This document shows positions 52,701-60,761 of a stretch of DNA of 64,000 nt, one piece after another; the stretch's first letter is position 1; the number at the start of each line of letters is the position of its first letter. The position numbers were made by a program, and so were the translations under genes. The stretch is from NCBI RefSeq assembly GCF_902498825.1, contig NZ_LR701459.1, forward strand, positions 388,526 to 452,525, written 5' to 3'. Origin of the DNA: Rhizobium sp. EC-SD404 (GTDB taxonomy: Bacteria; Pseudomonadota; Alphaproteobacteria; Rhizobiales; Rhizobiaceae). The notes under the pieces are model-generated. The model worked only from the letters and a program-made list of their open reading frames with translations. It ran no database searches and was not told the DNA's origin.

Positions 52701-52813
52701 CCATGGGCGATCATGCGCTCGATCGCGTAATGCGTCTTGCCGGTGTTTGTCGGTCCCAGAACTGCCGTGACGCCTCGACCCGAGAAGAGGGGCGACTGGC
52801 TTTTCTCGGGCAT
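49754..52813 (-). CDS. Suv3-like DExH-type RNA helicase with long disordered tail
   Basis: 1019 residues from ATG 52813; a TTG 72 bases upstream adds sequence unlike the family. Walker A GPTNTGKTHYAIERM (20-34), DEVQLAGDLERGHVFTDRIL (DEVQ), and the helicase C-domain with TDAIGMGLNLDLDHVAF and QIAGRAGRHVRDGTFG match mitochondrial Suv3, an RNA-degradosome helicase. A Suv3-type C-terminal domain follows. Residues after about 820 are Ala/Glu/Pro-rich, then very basic (GRGRRPGGG..., HRRRDNQRP), likely an RNA-binding tail. Confidence 0.92.
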   Translation of the reverse strand: MPEKSQSPLFSGRGVTAVLGPTNTGKTHYAIERMIAHGSGVIGLPLRLLAREVYGRIAARVGEQNVSLITGEEKIVPPKARYAVCTVEAMPSRTSAAFVAIDEVQLAGDLERGHVFTDRILHLRGTDETLLLGASTVRGILEKLLPGLTVVERPRLSQLQYAGARKITRLPRRSAVVAFSADEVYAIAELIRRQRGGAAVVLGALSPRTRNAQVELYQNGDVDYLVATDAIGMGLNLDLDHVAFAQDHKFDGYQYRPLNPAELGQIAGRAGRHVRDGTFGVTGRVDPFGEETVERIEAHVFDPVRILQWRSKDMDFANLQALRQSLDRLPPTPGLTRALPAVDQQALDYLVNYPEIRDLATTPERVARLWDACALPDYRRIAPAQHADLIATLFSDLVQLGSVNEDFMAEQVRRADHTDGEIDTLSARVSQIRTWSYVSHRPDWLADPTHWQEKTREIENRLSDALHERLTKRFVDRRTSVLMKRLRENAMLEAQISVDGDVYVEGHLVGQLAGFRFTPDSEAEGPDAKAVLGAAQKALSIEYEARAARLYAAGNSDFAIGSDATVRWVGEPIARLTAGDDLLRPRVVLLADDHLSGTARTHVAARIERFVQHHIATVLKPLDDLSRAEDIDGLGRGLAFQLVEALGVLFRRDVADDVKALDQDARAQLRRYGVRFGAYHIFMPALLKPAPAELITLLWALKNDGIDQPGYGELIPALAAGRTSVVTEAGYERNFYKLAGFRFLGKRAVRIDILERLADLIRPALNWKLGSGSRPEGAYDGRRFTTTPAMLSILGATVSDIEEILKGLGYRADEVSAEEAAAYLAKQEAPSEEPAAEAPAATTPDSETQSAANDEQDAATSDEPASEPTPAPATAEAEAPAPAADVPAQPATVAEASEEEQPKPVLLWRPAGNRPETQRPQRQKQGRGRRPGGGSAEAGATPAAGEQPARDHQQHRRRDNQRPGDKGKDKRGGHPGGHRKPKDAERPAPMAARPPRKERPIDPDSPFAKLAALKDKLGK

Positions 52814-53238
52814 CCGACGGTCGGATGTCACTGTTGAGCGGGGCAAGGCGTCCTTCCTGCCCGGACACGGACATAGGCTTGGCAACGCTTGATATGGGGC
52901 AGCTTGAAACCGAATGCGAGCGCGCGTGTTCGGTGCCTTGAAAAGACGAGGGATATGGGCGTTTGGAACAGGCGCGGAACGAAAGAGCGACGAATCGCTG
53001 ACTCAACTGGATTCAGGTTTTGTTCGCCGCTACATCTATGCGTGGCGGCCGCTGGCCTATCTATATCGTGAATCTTTTGAAGCATTTGGTGCTTGATGCC
53101 ATCCGCAAGAGAACATGCGGGCAAGGACTCTGAATCCTATGGGAGTCAAGCCATGGCTATGGAGATGATCGGCCAAGGCGTGAGGACGGGATCGGCCGCG
53201 AAAGCGCCCGATCCCGATGAGCGAACATTACGTCCTGA
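52814..53238. other. Intergenic stretch with a strong stem-loop
   Basis: About 425 bp without a supported gene. Frames of 60 to 100 codons on both strands lack ribosome sites and recognisable content. At 53187-53216, CGGGATCGG and CCGATCCCG form a 9-bp stem whose loop contains CGC-GAAA-GCG, a stable tetraloop helix. It lies 23 bp past the stop of the Gly-zipper gene (minus strand) and may be its terminator or a 3' stabiliser, although no T-run follows. The rest should hold the helicase promoter. Confidence 0.55.
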
Positions 53239-53499
53239 TCAGTACCCGCGCGGGCAAGAGGCGACGTAGCGACGGCCGTAGCTGTCCCGATAGTAGCACT
53301 GGCCCGGCTGTTCCGAGGCGCGACCGATGAGGGCGCCGGCAGCGCCGCCAAGAGCCGCACCGACGATTGCGCCTTCAGTATCGCCAACGGCACCACCGAC
53401 AGCACCGCCGGCGACGGCGCCGATGACGGCACCTTCCTGGGTCGGGGTGCAGGCGGCCAGTGCGGCAGTCATAAGGATTGCAGACAGGATCTTCTTCAT
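53239..53499 (-). CDS. Glycine-zipper outer-membrane lipoprotein (17-kDa-antigen-like)
   Basis: 86 residues. ATG 53499 gives a lipoprotein signal with lipobox LAAC (KKILSAILMTAALAAC, Cys18 approx). A glycine zipper follows (GAVIGAVAGGAVGGAVGD, then GAIVGAALGGAAGALIG), two hydrophobic helices of GxxxG spacing, and a short tail with one Cys pair (QCYYRDSYGRRYVASCPRG). The fold resembles the YMGG/17-kDa surface-antigen group. The longer frame to 53559 has no support. Probably anchored in the outer membrane. Confidence 0.85.
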   Translation of the reverse strand: MKKILSAILMTAALAACTPTQEGAVIGAVAGGAVGGAVGDTEGAIVGAALGGAAGALIGRASEQPGQCYYRDSYGRRYVASCPRGY

Positions 53500-53587
53500 T
53501 TTGGTTTTCTCCGAGCGTCCCACCGCAGAAGTAATTACGGCAAGCGCTTGTTCCGTCAAGGCGCAGGATGCGAGAGACTTTTGCCGG

Positions 53588-54463
53588 TCAGGCGCGACGA
53601 CGGTTCAGACGCTCGGCCCGAAGCACGAGTTCGGCATCACGGGCGAAGGCGTTCAAAAGCGGATTGAACAGCTGAGGGGCGTGCCAAAATGCGGCATGCC
53701 CAGTCGCCGGGATGAGGTGAGAACGATCCCGCCACAGATTGGCGAAGGGGATCGTATCGAGATAGCTCAGCCGGACGAACGGATCGAGCACGCCGTTGAC
53801 GAGCGCGATCGGCATCTCCGAGGTTTCCACCAGCCGACGCTGATCGGCCCCATGGCCGTGCATCAGGCTGCGCAGGAAATTGACGCGCAGTCGTCCGTCC
53901 GTGCGGGCAATCACCGCCAGAAACGCGGGGTCGAATTCGTCGCCGAAGCAAAGCTGCGCAAAACGCGTCACATCGCGCTCCGAGAAGTGACGCTTGGACG
54001 TCAGCAGAATATCGAAGCTCGGCTGGAACCCGCGCAGCAAGCCAAGGGGTCCGAGCGACACTGGAGGCGTGCCGGAAAGCATGAGCGCGACTGGAATGCT
54101 CGTGGTCGCAGCCATCTGCAGCGCGACGTGCCCACCAAGCGACCAGCCGAAGATGACCGCGCGGCTGATGCCGATCGACGACATTGCTTCGGTGATGACG
54201 CTTGCCATGCCCTTCAATGTGTACGTCTTGTCCGGCGTAGCTGCATCGGAGGAGAGACCGTGGCCGGGCAAATCGATCGCCACCAGCCTGTGATGACTGA
54301 GCAACGGGTCCGCGAACTGGCGATGGAACACGTCGATCGAACTGCCCGAACCGTGCAGCAGGACGATCGGCAAACCGTCGCCGCCGGTGTCGCGCACCCG
54401 CAGCGTTGCATCGTTTGTCGTCATCATCCGATCGGTTGGCGCCATGGCCATTGTCCCATTCAT
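53588..54463 (-). CDS. Alpha/beta hydrolase
   Basis: 291 residues. VLLHGSGSSIDVFHRQF (oxyanion loop), IDLPGHGLSS, nucleophile elbow FGWSLGGH (Ser108), an Asp near LVNGVLDPFV and His in ATGHAAFWHAP make a full Ser-Asp-His triad. No signal peptide, so cytoplasmic. The sequence resembles esterase/haloalkane-dehalogenase-like members; the substrate cannot be told. Start 54463 or the Met six codons later. Divergent from the methyltransferase gene, 180 bp away. Confidence 0.88.
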   Translation of the reverse strand: MNGTMAMAPTDRMMTTNDATLRVRDTGGDGLPIVLLHGSGSSIDVFHRQFADPLLSHHRLVAIDLPGHGLSSDAATPDKTYTLKGMASVITEAMSSIGISRAVIFGWSLGGHVALQMAATTSIPVALMLSGTPPVSLGPLGLLRGFQPSFDILLTSKRHFSERDVTRFAQLCFGDEFDPAFLAVIARTDGRLRVNFLRSLMHGHGADQRRLVETSEMPIALVNGVLDPFVRLSYLDTIPFANLWRDRSHLIPATGHAAFWHAPQLFNPLLNAFARDAELVLRAERLNRRRA

Positions 54464-54642
54464 TAGCGTCCCATGTTGACACGAGGCCCTCTAGATTTCG
54501 TGTAGGGGAATGGTCAAAGAACCGTTAGCGCGACGGCATGTGAAGGTTGTGTTCAGAAAGCTGTGCTACTTCAGCATGTTGCGCTTGCCATGCGGGAAGG
54601 CCACGGTTAGCGTCCGCAAAACGCGCAAACTGATCGTTGAGC

Positions 54643-55206
54643 ATGACCAGCCAGACCATCCTCGATATCGCCAGCATCATTCTTGGCCTGTTCGTCGTCG
54701 GCCAGTTCACCTGGGCGATGCGCTTTCATTTCACGACTGAAAAGATGGCGCTCGCTGCCAAACTGATATCCGTGATCAGCATCGCGATGATCGCGCTTTT
54801 CATCTATCTGCTGATGGCACGCGTCCAGCCGATAGCAGCCCACGGCGTCGGCATCCTGATGATGATCGGATCGTCGATGCTCTTTGTCAGCGCGATCCGC
54901 GCATCGAAGAAGGCGCGGCTCTGGTATGCCTTCGAAGGGCGCAGCCCGAGTACGCTCGTCACGGACGGCCCGTATCGCCATCTCCGTCACCCGTTCTACG
55001 TATCCTATCTCGTCCTGTGGTGCGGCTGGGCGCTCACGACGTTCTCCCTCGTCTCGGTCCTTCCGGTCATGATCATCGCGCTGGTGTACGTGCGTGCGGC
55101 AAAGGGCGAGGAGGCGACCATTGCCGCTTCGCCTCTGGCGCACGAGTATGCGGCCTACAAAAGGCGGGCTGGTTTCTTCTGGCCCAAGTTCGGCAGTTCC
55201 TCCTGA
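54643..55206 (+). CDS. ICMT/PEMT-like integral membrane methyltransferase
   Basis: 187 residues with four to five hydrophobic helices (near 7-26, 38-62, 66-85, 117-150). The cytosolic motif LVTDGPYRHLRHPFYVSYLVLWCG is the GPYRxxRHPxY signature of isoprenylcysteine carboxyl methyltransferase-like and phospholipid methyltransferase families, and AHEYAAYKRRAGFF is the C-terminal AdoMet-binding part. ATG 54643 is preferred over TTG 54637. Its 3' end overlaps the LysR gene on the other strand by 52 bp. Confidence 0.85.
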   Translation: MTSQTILDIASIILGLFVVGQFTWAMRFHFTTEKMALAAKLISVISIAMIALFIYLLMARVQPIAAHGVGILMMIGSSMLFVSAIRASKKARLWYAFEGRSPSTLVTDGPYRHLRHPFYVSYLVLWCGWALTTFSLVSVLPVMIIALVYVRAAKGEEATIAASPLAHEYAAYKRRAGFFWPKFGSSS

Positions 55207-56093
55207 TCGACGGCAACCGCGTCCTCGATAAAACGCGTGAATGCATCGACCTTCGCCGGTAGCCGCTCGTAGGGCGGATAGAACGCAGTCAGCCAGATCA
55301 TTTCCGGCAGCCAACCGGGCAACACCTGCACCAGACGGCCATCGTCCAGCGCCTCGTCGATGATGAAGCGCGGCAGCAGCACGATGCCTTCGCCGGCCAG
55401 CGCCAGATCCGCCAGAAGCTCACCATTGTTGCAAGCGAGCTTCGAGGCGATGGTGATGTCGGCCTTTTCGTCGCCGCTCCGAAGTCGCCAGATCTGCGGA
55501 TCGTTGGAATTCGAATAGGCGAGGCAATTGTGGTCAGCCAGGTCCTGCGGCCCGAGGGGGCTGCCACGCCTGGCGATATAGTCCGGCGACGCTGCGAGCA
55601 CGCGGGGCACTTCGCAGATCTTGCGCCAGATGGTCGATCGATCGGCGGGCGGCCCCGAAATGCGCAGGGCCATGTCGTATTCGTCGCGCAGGATGTCGAC
55701 GAAGCGATCCGTCAGGTCCATGGCCAGTGTGAGGTCCGGATAAAGAATGCGAAACCGCGCGATCGCATCGGGAAGAAACCGCATGCCGAACGACAGCGGC
55801 GCACTCACCTTCAGCGTTCCGCGCAAGGTGTGCTGTTCGTCGCGCACGGCTTCCGTCGCCTGGTCGATCTGACGAATGGCGATACGCATGCGATCGGCGT
55901 AGATGGCGCCCGGCGCGGTGAGCGCGACCTTGCGTGTCGTGCGCACGAGCAGCTGCACGCCGAGTTCTTCTTCCAGCTCAGCCACTTGCCGGGTGACCAC
56001 CGAGCGCGACAGGTTCAGCGCCCGCGAGGCATCGGCAAAGCTGGAACGGTCCGCGACTGCCAGAAAGATGCGACTACGCTCGATATGCCCCAA
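55155..56093 (-). CDS. LysR-family regulator, probably of mhqO-mhqD
   Basis: 312 residues. The N-terminal winged helix (1-60) includes FLAVADRSSFADASRALNLS and RQVAELEEELGVQLLVRTTR; the effector domain spans about 90-295. It is read divergently from the dioxygenase gene across 130 bp that contains two TATC/GATA-type inverted repeats. LysR regulators next to mhq operons typically respond to quinones or hydroquinones. Its C-terminal codons overlap the convergent methyltransferase gene. Confidence 0.9.
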   Translation of the reverse strand: MGHIERSRIFLAVADRSSFADASRALNLSRSVVTRQVAELEEELGVQLLVRTTRKVALTAPGAIYADRMRIAIRQIDQATEAVRDEQHTLRGTLKVSAPLSFGMRFLPDAIARFRILYPDLTLAMDLTDRFVDILRDEYDMALRISGPPADRSTIWRKICEVPRVLAASPDYIARRGSPLGPQDLADHNCLAYSNSNDPQIWRLRSGDEKADITIASKLACNNGELLADLALAGEGIVLLPRFIIDEALDDGRLVQVLPGWLPEMIWLTAFYPPYERLPAKVDAFTRFIEDAVAVDQEELPNLGQKKPARLL

Positions 56094-56129
56094 GGCAGTT
56101 CCTCCTATTGTTCTGTTTTTGGCAACAGA

Positions 56130-56161
56130 TAATGGCAGATTATCGTACTAGAAAAGATAGT
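56130..56161 (+). promoter_or_regulatory. Candidate LysR binding region
   Basis: GATAAT-N5-ATTATC (56130-56146) overlaps TATC-N11-GATA (56143-56161). The second has the T-N11-A core geometry of LysR boxes. It lies between the LysR start at 56093 and the dioxygenase start at 56226. Function inferred. Confidence 0.4.
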
Positions 56162-56225
56162 GAAAGATCGCGACATTGGGTCCAACACGCGACATGCCCT
56201 TTGAGGGCAGAAAGGAAGAATTGCG

Positions 56226-57176
56226 ATGTTGAACGAGATCAGAGGCCTGCACCACGTCACCTCGATGGCTGCGGATGCACGCGAGAACAACCGCTTCTTC
56301 ACCGACACGCTCGGCCTGCGACGGGTCAAGAAGACCGTCAACTTCGACGCGCCGGATGTCTACCACCTGTACTATGGCGACGAAGTCGGCACGCCGGGCT
56401 CGGTCATGACGTATTTCCCGTTCCCGAACATCCGCCGCGGCCGTCCCGGCACGGGTGAAGTCGGCACGACTGTTTTCGCAGTTCCGCAGGGTGCGCTCCC
56501 ATTCTGGAAAGAGCGGTTCCAGAAGCTGGGCGTCAGCGGTCTGAAGGAAGAGGAACTCTTCGGTGAGAAACGCCTGAATTTCGCCGGTCCCGATGGCGAT
56601 GGCTTTGCGTTGGTGGAAACCGGCAATGATGACCGCCAGCCCTGGACCGGAAATGGCGTCGCCGACGACGTCGCCATCCGCGGCTTTCACTCGGCTGCCA
56701 TGCGGCTGCGCGATGATGAAGCGACCGGCGAACTCCTGAAGTTTATGGGTTACAGCGAGATCGAAGCGCGTGACGGCGTGAAGCGGTTTGCGATCGATGG
56801 CGGCAACGGCGCGCACCGTATCGACATCGAAACCATGCCGAACATCGCCCATGCGGACCAGGGCGCCGGCTCGGTGCACCACATCGCCTTCGCGGTCGAC
56901 AATCGCGACAGCCAGCTGGCGGTGCGCAAGGCGCTTATGGATACGGGATACCAGGTGACGCCGGTGATCGACCGCGATTACTTTTGGGCGATTTATTTCC
57001 GTACACCTGGCGGCGTTCTGTTCGAAGTGGCGACCAACGAACCGGGCTTCGAGCGTGACGAAGACCGGGCGCATCTCGGTGAAGCGCTGAAGCTGCCGCG
57101 CCAGCATACGCATCTGCGTCCGTATCTGGAAAACACGCTGCAGAAGCTCGACGGTGCAGCGGGAGCCGCTGCATGA
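56226..57176 (+). CDS. mhqO: Ring-cleaving dioxygenase of the MhqO/MhqA type
   Basis: Extradiol-type VOC enzyme that opens hydroquinone or catechol rings, 316 residues. Two vicinal-oxygen-chelate modules: IRGLHHVTSMAADARENNRF with metal His9 approx and GSVMTYFPFP, then GAGSVHHIAFAVDN and YFRTPGGVLFEVATNEPGF (metal Glu). The C-terminal LGEALKLPRQHTHLRPYLEN matches the Bacillus MhqO/MhqA group. Preceded by AAGGAAGAATTGCG. Translationally coupled to the esterase downstream. Confidence 0.92.
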   Translation: MLNEIRGLHHVTSMAADARENNRFFTDTLGLRRVKKTVNFDAPDVYHLYYGDEVGTPGSVMTYFPFPNIRRGRPGTGEVGTTVFAVPQGALPFWKERFQKLGVSGLKEEELFGEKRLNFAGPDGDGFALVETGNDDRQPWTGNGVADDVAIRGFHSAAMRLRDDEATGELLKFMGYSEIEARDGVKRFAIDGGNGAHRIDIETMPNIAHADQGAGSVHHIAFAVDNRDSQLAVRKALMDTGYQVTPVIDRDYFWAIYFRTPGGVLFEVATNEPGFERDEDRAHLGEALKLPRQHTHLRPYLENTLQKLDGAAGAAA

Positions 57177-57793
57177 GCCTGCAATCCTACCAGCATCGCA
57201 TCCGGCCAGGCTCGCCGGGTGCGCCGATCCTCTTCGGGTTTCACGGCACGGGCGGAGACGAGAACCAGTTCTTCGATTTTGCCGCGCGGCTGATGCCGCA
57301 GGCTACGATCGTCTCTCCCCGCGGCGACGTGTCGGAAGGTGGCGCGCTGCGCTTCTTCCGTCGGCGCGCCGAGGGCCTCTACGACATGGAAGATCTCGCA
57401 GTTCGCAGTGCGGCGCTTGCAAGCTTCATCGCGGCCCACCGCGACGAAGCACAGGCGGGCGCCGTCTATGGCCTCGGCTATTCCAACGGTGCCAACATTC
57501 TCGCGGCCATGATGTTCGAGGACGGCACGCTGTTCGATGGGGCGGTGCTTATGCACCCGCTCATCCCGTGGAGCCCTGAGCCGAACTCGGATCTGAAGGG
57601 TCGCGACATCGTCATCACTGCCGGTCGGCGTGATCCGATCTGTCCACCGGCCCAGACGGAAGCGCTGGCCGCTTATCTCGTTTCCCAGCAGGCGCATGTC
57701 GACCTGCAGTGGCATGACGGCGGGCATGATATCCGTCCGAACGAAATCGGTGCAGCACAGGCGTTTGCGTCCCGCGTGGCATCGGCCGTCTGA
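57173..57793 (+). CDS. mhqD: MhqD-type hydrolase (phospholipase/carboxylesterase family)
   Basis: 206 residues. FHGTGGDENQFFDFA, nucleophile GLGYSNGANIL (Ser104), Asp in AGRRDPICPP and His in HDGGHDIRP form the triad. YodD/MhqD proteins are co-induced with MhqO in quinone stress and are thought to hydrolyse ring-cleavage or conjugate products. ATG overlaps the mhqO stop (ATGA). Confidence 0.9.
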   Translation: MSLQSYQHRIRPGSPGAPILFGFHGTGGDENQFFDFAARLMPQATIVSPRGDVSEGGALRFFRRRAEGLYDMEDLAVRSAALASFIAAHRDEAQAGAVYGLGYSNGANILAAMMFEDGTLFDGAVLMHPLIPWSPEPNSDLKGRDIVITAGRRDPICPPAQTEALAAYLVSQQAHVDLQWHDGGHDIRPNEIGAAQAFASRVASAV

Positions 57794-57798
57794 CGCTT

Positions 57799-58833
57799 TC
57801 AGGCAGGCCGTGCTTCACCAACGCTGTCGGCGACGACGGCCCCGCGCTCACCCATGCGAGCGCCGGGGCCGATGGTCGTGTCGTTGAGCGTCTGGTGTTC
57901 GATCTCGGCGTTCAGCTGGGCGCCGACCAGAAGGATGATGACGGATATCCAGGTCCAGGTCATGAAGCCTATGACCGCACCAAGCGAACCGTAGGTGGCG
58001 TTGTAGTCGGCAAAGTTCTGCAGATAGAACGAGAACGCCGCAGACGCAGAAATCCAGATGGCAGTGGCGAGAACCGATCCGGGGATCAGCCACCGCCATT
58101 TCGCCGGCCGACGGCTGGGGCCGAACCGGTATATCAGCGTGATGCCAATGGCGATGATGGTGAGAAGAGCAGGCCAGCGCAGCCACGCAATCATCAGGTC
58201 GGTCTGATTGGCGAGGCCGAAAAATGCGATGATGGCAGGCACCACGCCCACGGTGAAGATCAGCGCCATGGCGACCAACAATCCACCGATCGTAAAAACT
58301 GCCGACAGCAGGTTAAGCTGGATGAAGCCGCGCTTCTCCTTTTCGGCGTAGACGATGTTCATCGCGTCGAAGAGCGTCTTGATGCCGTTGTTCGCGCTCC
58401 ACAGGGCAATCAACAGACCGAGGATGAAGCCGAAGCTCAATGCGCTCGCGTCCTGAGTTGCCAAGGCATCCAATTGGGATTCGATGATGTCGAGTCCACC
58501 AGCTGGCAGAAGCGAACCGAGGAAGGCGATGTGGTCTGCAACGCTGACCGGATTGGCGACGAGGCCATAGAGCGACACGAATGCTGCAAGGGCTGGAAAG
58601 AGCGCCAGCAGCAGATAGAACGTCGCGCCGGCTGCGACGAGCATGATGCGGTTGGCGCCGATGTTGTTCCAGATGCGCCAGGCGACATCGAGCCAGCCGT
58701 GCCGGGGCAATTGCATGGGATGATCGGCGCGACGTCCCCGCGATACGTGCTTGCCTTCGCCCCGTTCCTCGTCCTGCTTGGCCGCAGTGGACGCATCGAC
58801 GATGCTGGTGCGTTCGTCGCCAAAATCGCTCAC
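57799..58833 (-). CDS. YihY/BrkB family inner-membrane protein
   Basis: 344 residues with six hydrophobic segments after an acidic/basic N-terminal tail of about 45 residues. GATFYLLLALFPALAAFVSLYG, SANNGIKTLFDAMNIVYAEKEKRGF and GSLGAVIGFMTWTWISVIILL are the family's characteristic stretches. GTG 58833 follows GGGGG by seven bases; the same frame runs further upstream but overlaps the divergent acetyltransferase gene. Role in the family is unclear; it is not the ribonuclease once proposed. Confidence 0.9.
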   Translation of the reverse strand: MSDFGDERTSIVDASTAAKQDEERGEGKHVSRGRRADHPMQLPRHGWLDVAWRIWNNIGANRIMLVAAGATFYLLLALFPALAAFVSLYGLVANPVSVADHIAFLGSLLPAGGLDIIESQLDALATQDASALSFGFILGLLIALWSANNGIKTLFDAMNIVYAEKEKRGFIQLNLLSAVFTIGGLLVAMALIFTVGVVPAIIAFFGLANQTDLMIAWLRWPALLTIIAIGITLIYRFGPSRRPAKWRWLIPGSVLATAIWISASAAFSFYLQNFADYNATYGSLGAVIGFMTWTWISVIILLVGAQLNAEIEHQTLNDTTIGPGARMGERGAVVADSVGEARPA

Positions 58834-58900
58834 GCTGTTACCCCCGGTTGATTGGCGCGATGTCTCGCATGTTGGTAGGATCAAGGCCCGGAGGGTTGGA

Positions 58901-59515
58901 ATGTTCCGAACGCGCCTAGCGGATGATCTGGATTTGCTGGTTCGTGCCGTGGTCCCGGCTGACAAGAACCATCTTTTGGCAGGATTTTCCCATCTTTCCG
59001 AGCGGTCGCGGTTCTTCCGATTTCTGGGTGGCGTCACGCGTCTTTCGGAAAGCGATCTTGTCCGGTTCACCGCGCACTCCAATGCCCAGCATTGCGCGAT
59101 CGGTGCCTTGAACATGAGTGTCGTTCCGCCCGATCCCGTCGCCATCGCACGCTACGAGCGGCTCGATACAGATCGTGAAAGCGCGGAAATGGCCGTGACC
59201 GTGATCGATGCCTATCAAGGCTATGGGGTTGGCCCGCTGTTGATCGGCGCCATCGCCTTCTGTGCCGCGGAAGCAGAGATCAAGCGTTTCGTTGCCTACG
59301 TGCATCCTGAGAATCGCGGGATGATCCAGCTGATGATCTCCCTCGGCGCGCATATCGTGGATGCGGCCGAGGGGGAGATCACGTTCGACTTGCCGCTGCA
59401 TCGGGATGCATGGGCCTATCCGGATACGCGGGCAGGAAGGCAGGTGCGGCTGGCTTATGGTCTAATGGCGCATCATGCGCCGGAAGCAGCCGCGGGGCCG
59501 ATTGGACAGTCCTGA
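58901..59515 (+). CDS. GNAT family N-acetyltransferase
   Basis: 204 residues. RTRLADDLDLLVRAVVPADKNHLLAGF opens a GNAT domain; the acetyl-CoA site is VTVIDAYQGYGVGPLLIGAIA (Q-x-x-G-x-G) and AYVHPENRGMIQLMISLGA follows. The N-terminal SERSRFFRFLGGVTRL resembles the acetyltransferase half of Pat/YfiQ-type protein acetylases, but no acyl-CoA synthetase domain is attached. ATG 58901 has GGAGGG five bases away. It shares a 67-bp divergent region with the YihY gene. Confidence 0.88.
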   Translation: MFRTRLADDLDLLVRAVVPADKNHLLAGFSHLSERSRFFRFLGGVTRLSESDLVRFTAHSNAQHCAIGALNMSVVPPDPVAIARYERLDTDRESAEMAVTVIDAYQGYGVGPLLIGAIAFCAAEAEIKRFVAYVHPENRGMIQLMISLGAHIVDAAEGEITFDLPLHRDAWAYPDTRAGRQVRLAYGLMAHHAPEAAAGPIGQS

Positions 59516-59530
59516 TCGATTTGGTCGTTA

Positions 59531-59605
59531 TCAGCTCAGGCCGAGGAACGACAGAATGGCGATGACGATGACGACGAGACCGACGATGTAGATGATGCTG
59601 TTCAT
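59531..59605 (-). CDS. 24-residue single-pass membrane peptide
   Basis: ATG 59605 is preceded by AAGGAG at seven-base spacing, the best ribosome site in this region. The peptide has a five-residue polar start, then a continuous Ile/Val/Leu helix (about residues 4-21) and a Gly-Leu-Ser end. Similar tiny peptides are found across proteobacteria, so it is likely real although missed by length cut-offs. A longer frame upstream (to 59734) lacks any start signal. Function unknown. Confidence 0.7.
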   Translation of the reverse strand: MNSIIYIVGLVVIVIAILSFLGLS

Positions 59606-59696
59606 TGTTTTTCTCCTTGTATTTCGACCGGGAGAACGACGGCCTGCGGCTAATGGTTCCATTCGCAAATGGTAAAACACCGACTGCGGTGGAGAT

Positions 59697-60761
59697 TCAC
59701 GAATTTTCCGCGACGGCCTGTTCGAATAGAGCAACAGGCTCGGAGGTCGTCAGCCGCACGGGCGTGCCAATAGTGAGCAGGCTGCTTGTTGCGGCGAGCG
59801 CCATGATCTCGGTTCCGCCCACGCGGACCCAGTACAGTTGATCGTGGCCCCGGAACTCGCGACCGATGACGACGCCGTTGCCATCTTCGGCGGGCGTCAG
59901 CACGAATTGCTCGGGCTTCACGGCAAGGCGCACATTGCCGTACATCGTCCGGTCGATGGCGAGATCGCCGAAATCGGTCTGGGCGAGGAACCCGTTTGCG
60001 CATGCGGGAACGATGTTGGACCTGCCGATGAATCGGGCGACGAATTCATCCGCCGGGCGCCGGTAGACGTCGTCGGGCGTGCTCATCTGCAGAATCTTGC
60101 CCGCATGCATGACAGCGACGCGGTCGGCAAGTGCCAGCGCCTCTTCCTGGTCATGCGTGACGAGAATGGCTGCGGATCCGGCCTGTTTCAGGAGCCGGCG
60201 TACTTCCTGGCGCGTCTCGACACGCAAGGCGGCATCGAGATTGGAGAAGGGCTCGTCGAGCAGCACGAGGGGTGGGGCCGGCGCGAGCGTTCGCGCAAGC
60301 GCCACGCGCTGTTGCTGGCCGCCCGACAGCTGATGCGGCATGCGGTCGGCGAGATCGGCAAGGCCCACCATCTCGAGCATTTGGGCCGTGCGTCGCCGTT
60401 GCTCGGCAGGGGAGGCGTGCCGCAGGCCGAAGGCAACATTGGCCGCGACGCTCAGATGCGGAAAGAGTGCGTAGTCCTGGAAGACGAAACCGATGCCGCG
60501 CTTTTCGGGCGGAAGGTTCGTGACATCGCGGCCGTTGAGACTGATCGTTCCGGCGTCAGGGCGCTCGAAGCCACCCGTCAGACGCAGCGTGGTGGTCTTG
60601 CCGCAGCCCGAAGGACCAAGGAGCGCAATGAGTTCTCCCGGCATGACTTCGAAGGACACGCCGGCGACTGCGGCGCCGCGGGCCGCCGGAAAATGCCGCA
60701 CGAGATCGCGCGCCGCGAGCAGCGGTCCCGAACCCCGATCAATGTCAGCTATTTCAGTCAT
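59697..60761 (-). CDS. fbpC: Ferric-iron ABC transporter ATP-binding protein
   Basis: 354 residues. Walker A LLGPSGCGKTTTLRL near 44-58, Q-loop FVFQDYALFPHLSV, signature QLSGGQQQRVALART, Walker B LVLLDEPFSNLDAALR and the H-loop VTHDQEEALALADRV. A C-terminal TOBE-like domain follows (about 280-350). ATG 60761 overlaps the permease stop by 8 bp; a 22-codon upstream extension in the same frame would lie inside the permease gene. Confidence 0.93.
   Translation of the reverse strand: MTEIADIDRGSGPLLAARDLVRHFPAARGAAVAGVSFEVMPGELIALLGPSGCGKTTTLRLTGGFERPDAGTISLNGRDVTNLPPEKRGIGFVFQDYALFPHLSVAANVAFGLRHASPAEQRRRTAQMLEMVGLADLADRMPHQLSGGQQQRVALARTLAPAPPLVLLDEPFSNLDAALRVETRQEVRRLLKQAGSAAILVTHDQEEALALADRVAVMHAGKILQMSTPDDVYRRPADEFVARFIGRSNIVPACANGFLAQTDFGDLAIDRTMYGNVRLAVKPEQFVLTPAEDGNGVVIGREFRGHDQLYWVRVGGTEIMALAATSSLLTIGTPVRLTTSEPVALFEQAVAENS

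Noticed and set aside
53153..53269. Plus-strand 38-codon frame with GGGAG before ATG 53153
   Set aside because: Overlaps the Gly-zipper gene antisense, runs through the stem-loop and has an unremarkable composition.
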